Assembly: GCF_000374025.1 (NCBI RefSeq)
Contig: NZ_KB893184.1
Span: 186,001 to 250,000, forward strand
Length of the DNA: 64,000 bases
DNA from: Spirosoma panaciterrae DSM 21099
GTDB lineage: Bacteria; Bacteroidota; Bacteroidia; Cytophagales; Spirosomataceae
Direction: 5' to 3'
This document shows, piece after piece, positions 62,457 to 64,000 of this stretch. Within the stretch, counting starts at the first letter, position 1. The number at the start of each line of letters is the position of its first letter. Under the pieces are notes generated by a model. It did no database searches and was not told the origin of the DNA. It saw only the letters and a list, made by a program, of their open reading frames with translations. The translations under genes and the position numbers were made by a program.

Positions 62457-63329
62457 TTATCCAAATAAGTCGGACGATAAATAGCGGTCGCCCCGGTCGC
62501 AGATGATGCAGACAATAACACCACTTTCCAGCTCCTGGGCTAGTTGAACGGCAGCATGGACGGCTCCACCGCTACTCATGCCCGCAAAAACACCTTCAGT
62601 ACTGGCTAGTTTACGGGTCATCTGGGTGGCATCATCGGCCGAAATTTCGATGACGCGATCCACTCGTTGCGGCTCAAAAATTTTAGGAAGGTATTCTACC
62701 GGCCATTTCCGAATCCCCGGAATCGACGACCCATCCGTAGGTTGGCAACCAACGATCTGAACGGCCGGATTTTGCTCTTTCAGATACCGTGACGTACCCA
62801 TGATGGTGCCTGTAGTACCCATCGATGACACAAAATGTGTAATGGCCTCGGCTGTATCGCGCCAGATTTCCGGGCCGGTAGTTCGGTAATGGGCCAGGTA
62901 ATTATCAGGGTTGGCAAATTGGTTGAGCAACAGGTAATCGCCTTTTTGTACCTGCGCTTCGGCATAGTCACGGGCGCTTTCCATAGTCTCGGTCAAAATA
63001 ACCTTCGCTCCAAAAGCTTCCATCGTCAGAACTCGCTCTCGTGTCGAAGTTTCAGGCATCACCAGTTCAATGTCGAGATTGTAGAGACGGGCAATCATAG
63101 CCAGTGCAATACCCGTATTGCCACTAGTCGCTTCAATCAGCTTCATACCCGGCATAAGATCACCACGGTTGAGCGCGCCCTGGATCATACTGGCAGCCGC
63201 CCGGTCTTTGACGCTACCGCCAGGGTTGTTGCCTTCGAGTTTACCGTATATTGTAACGTTTGGATTTGGATTGAGTCGGTTCAGTTCAACCAAAGGTGTA
63301 TTGCCGACTAAATCGAGCAGGGTTGCCAT
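62457..63329 (-). CDS. cysM: Cysteine synthase B (O-acetylserine sulfhydrylase, CysM type)
   Basis: A PLP enzyme that makes cysteine from O-acetylserine and sulfide or thiosulfate. The 290 residues show the Schiff-base Lys in [12 protein letters not shown] (about 41), the acetylserine loop [12 protein letters not shown], the phosphate loop [11 protein letters not shown], and the CysM-type [11 protein letters not shown] and [14 protein letters not shown]. These last motifs separate CysM from CysK. It precedes pyrD on the same strand. Confidence 0.93.
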   Translation of the reverse strand: MATLLDLVGNTPLVELNRLNPNPNVTIYGKLEGNNPGGSVKDRAAASMIQGALNRGDLMPGMKLIEATSGNTGIALAMIARLYNLDIELVMPETSTRERVLTMEAFGAKVILTETMESARDYAEAQVQKGDYLLLNQFANPDNYLAHYRTTGPEIWRDTAEAITHFVSSMGTTGTIMGTSRYLKEQNPAVQIVGCQPTDGSSIPGIRKWPVEYLPKIFEPQRVDRVIEISADDATQMTRKLASTEGVFAGMSSGGAVHAAVQLAQELESGVIVCIICDRGDRYLSSDLFG

Positions 63330-63566
63330 GCTGATTCGGATGAAACTTGTTCTTAGGTTGAAGAAGGTTAAACCCGCTCAATTAGTTCGCAAAATAGAAG
63401 GCTAATTTATGCGGATGTTGGGTGCCAGAACGAGTTCGACGGAGCGGCTTAGGCAGATTAAAATAATTTATGATTAGCTAATTGCTTGATAATGAATTTT
63501 GTTTAAAATTGCTTTTGCAAAAAAACAGTTTTCTGTTTATTCACGCCTGTTCAATCGTTCCACAAA

Positions 63567-63992
63567 ATGAAAAAGACTTTATTGGCTAAACCTTTATCGG
63601 ATAGGCACGTTGAGCAAATTGCCGGTCAGTTTGCTATGCCCGATCTAACCTTACCGTTTTGGGGGTGTCGGAAGAAGATGCCCATGCATCGTATTGTGCG
63701 GTTGGAAGGCGAGGGAAATTATACCTTATTCCATTTTGCGGATGGGAGCCAGTTGATGGTTTCGCTTACGCTGAAAAAAATGGAAACCCGCTTGTCGCCC
63801 AGAGTATTTGTTCGGCCGCACAAAAAGAATATTATCAACTTATTGTATCTGGAAGCCGTACACCCCGACCGTCAGCAGCTCAGTGTGAGCCTGGTCAATG
63901 GCGATCGCATTGAAGTGTCGCGTCGGAAGGCCAGCCGATTTATCAAGCAGGTCAAAGGTTTTCAGCAGGAAATTATGACGATGGAGGCTTAA
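63567..63992 (+). CDS. LytTR DNA-binding protein without receiver domain
   Basis: The 141 residues contain only a LytTR domain (about 40-135): MPMHRIVRLEGEGNYTLFHF, FVRPHKKNIINLLYLEAV, and DRIEVSRRKASRFIKQV. A 40-residue N-terminal tail of unknown role precedes it. There is no receiver domain, so control must come from something other than direct phosphorelay, for example a bound partner or its own level. The 237-base gap upstream (63330-63566) is AT-rich near the start and likely holds its promoter. The right end of the window follows 18 bases later. Confidence 0.85.
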   Translation: MKKTLLAKPLSDRHVEQIAGQFAMPDLTLPFWGCRKKMPMHRIVRLEGEGNYTLFHFADGSQLMVSLTLKKMETRLSPRVFVRPHKKNIINLLYLEAVHPDRQQLSVSLVNGDRIEVSRRKASRFIKQVKGFQQEIMTMEA

Positions 63993-64000
63993 CTAGTGGT

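Noticed and set aside
1..64000. tRNA, rRNA, CRISPR, transposase or phage genes
   Set aside because: No cloverleaf-like sequence with the usual GGTTCGA arm, no regularly spaced repeats and no recombinase or phage protein were found among the gaps or frames.

Overview
The window looks like chromosomal DNA of a free-living member of the Bacteroidota, most likely the Cytophagales (Spirosoma-like). This is an inference from gene content: two SusC/SusD pairs, an ECF sigma / FecR anti-sigma pair with the DUF4974 tail, a DUF4980-GH32 enzyme, LytTR and LytS/His_kinase regulators, many glycoside hydrolases, moderate GC, and one promoter that fits the Bacteroidota form TTG-N19-TAnnTTTG exactly. I see no rRNA, tRNA, CRISPR array, insertion sequence with a transposase, or prophage.

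Layout. (1) 1-12879, minus strand: a glycan-uptake locus. It holds an ECF sigma factor, a FecR anti-sigma factor, a SusC with an STN signalling domain, SusD, a degenerate receiver-domain protein, a GH97 enzyme, an alpha/beta-hydrolase-like secreted protein, and the start of a heparinase/alginate-lyase-like protein cut by the window edge. (2) 13397-14561: two small exported proteins of unknown function. (3) 14664-21815, minus: a TonB receptor, a HupE/UreJ-type membrane protein and a DUF3500 lipoprotein, next to a two-component pair whose kinase has a histidine-rich periplasmic loop. This may be a metal-related module. (4) 21964-24273: a DJ-1/PfpI protein diverging from a fructan hydrolase (GH32). 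(5) 24378-38081: a near-complete sialic acid utilisation locus. GH20, MFS transporter, NanM-like mutarotase, NanA, SusD and SusC lie on the minus strand. They diverge from a GntR-type regulator, a sialidase and an N-acylglucosamine 2-epimerase on the plus strand. Together they can cut sialic acid from glycans, import it, and turn it into pyruvate and GlcNAc through ManNAc. (6) 38096-43626: a FAD-linked hydroxyacid dehydrogenase, a four-carbon acid sugar kinase diverging from an erythronate-dehydrogenase-like enzyme, and an SDR. (7) 43623-44906: an AT-rich HEPN-domain gene and an unknown partner, joined by 4-base and 8-base overlaps to the SDR before and a GNAT acetyltransferase after. (8) 44973-48250: a Tat-exported Gfo/Idh/MocA oxidoreductase, a MetE-C-domain protein and an acyl-CoA thioesterase. 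(9) 48671-51448: two unknown genes followed by a NarL-type kinase and regulator. (10) 51458-54389: an SDR with an altered active site, then LemA and two TPM-domain proteins. (11) 54449-63992: mostly housekeeping genes (gmhA, an outer-membrane barrel, upp, lolA, ftsK, pyrD, cysM) and an orphan LytTR protein.

Gaps between convergent or consecutive genes are rich in inverted repeats. Some are plain terminators. Others are MITE-like elements, including one family with two copies in the window (4433-4538 and 55094-55184) and a 219-bp element whose right arm supplies the last codons of the thioesterase gene. The most distinctive observations are the HEPN cassette, the His-rich-kinase/HupE/DUF3500/TonB module, the complete sialic acid locus, and the repeat elements.
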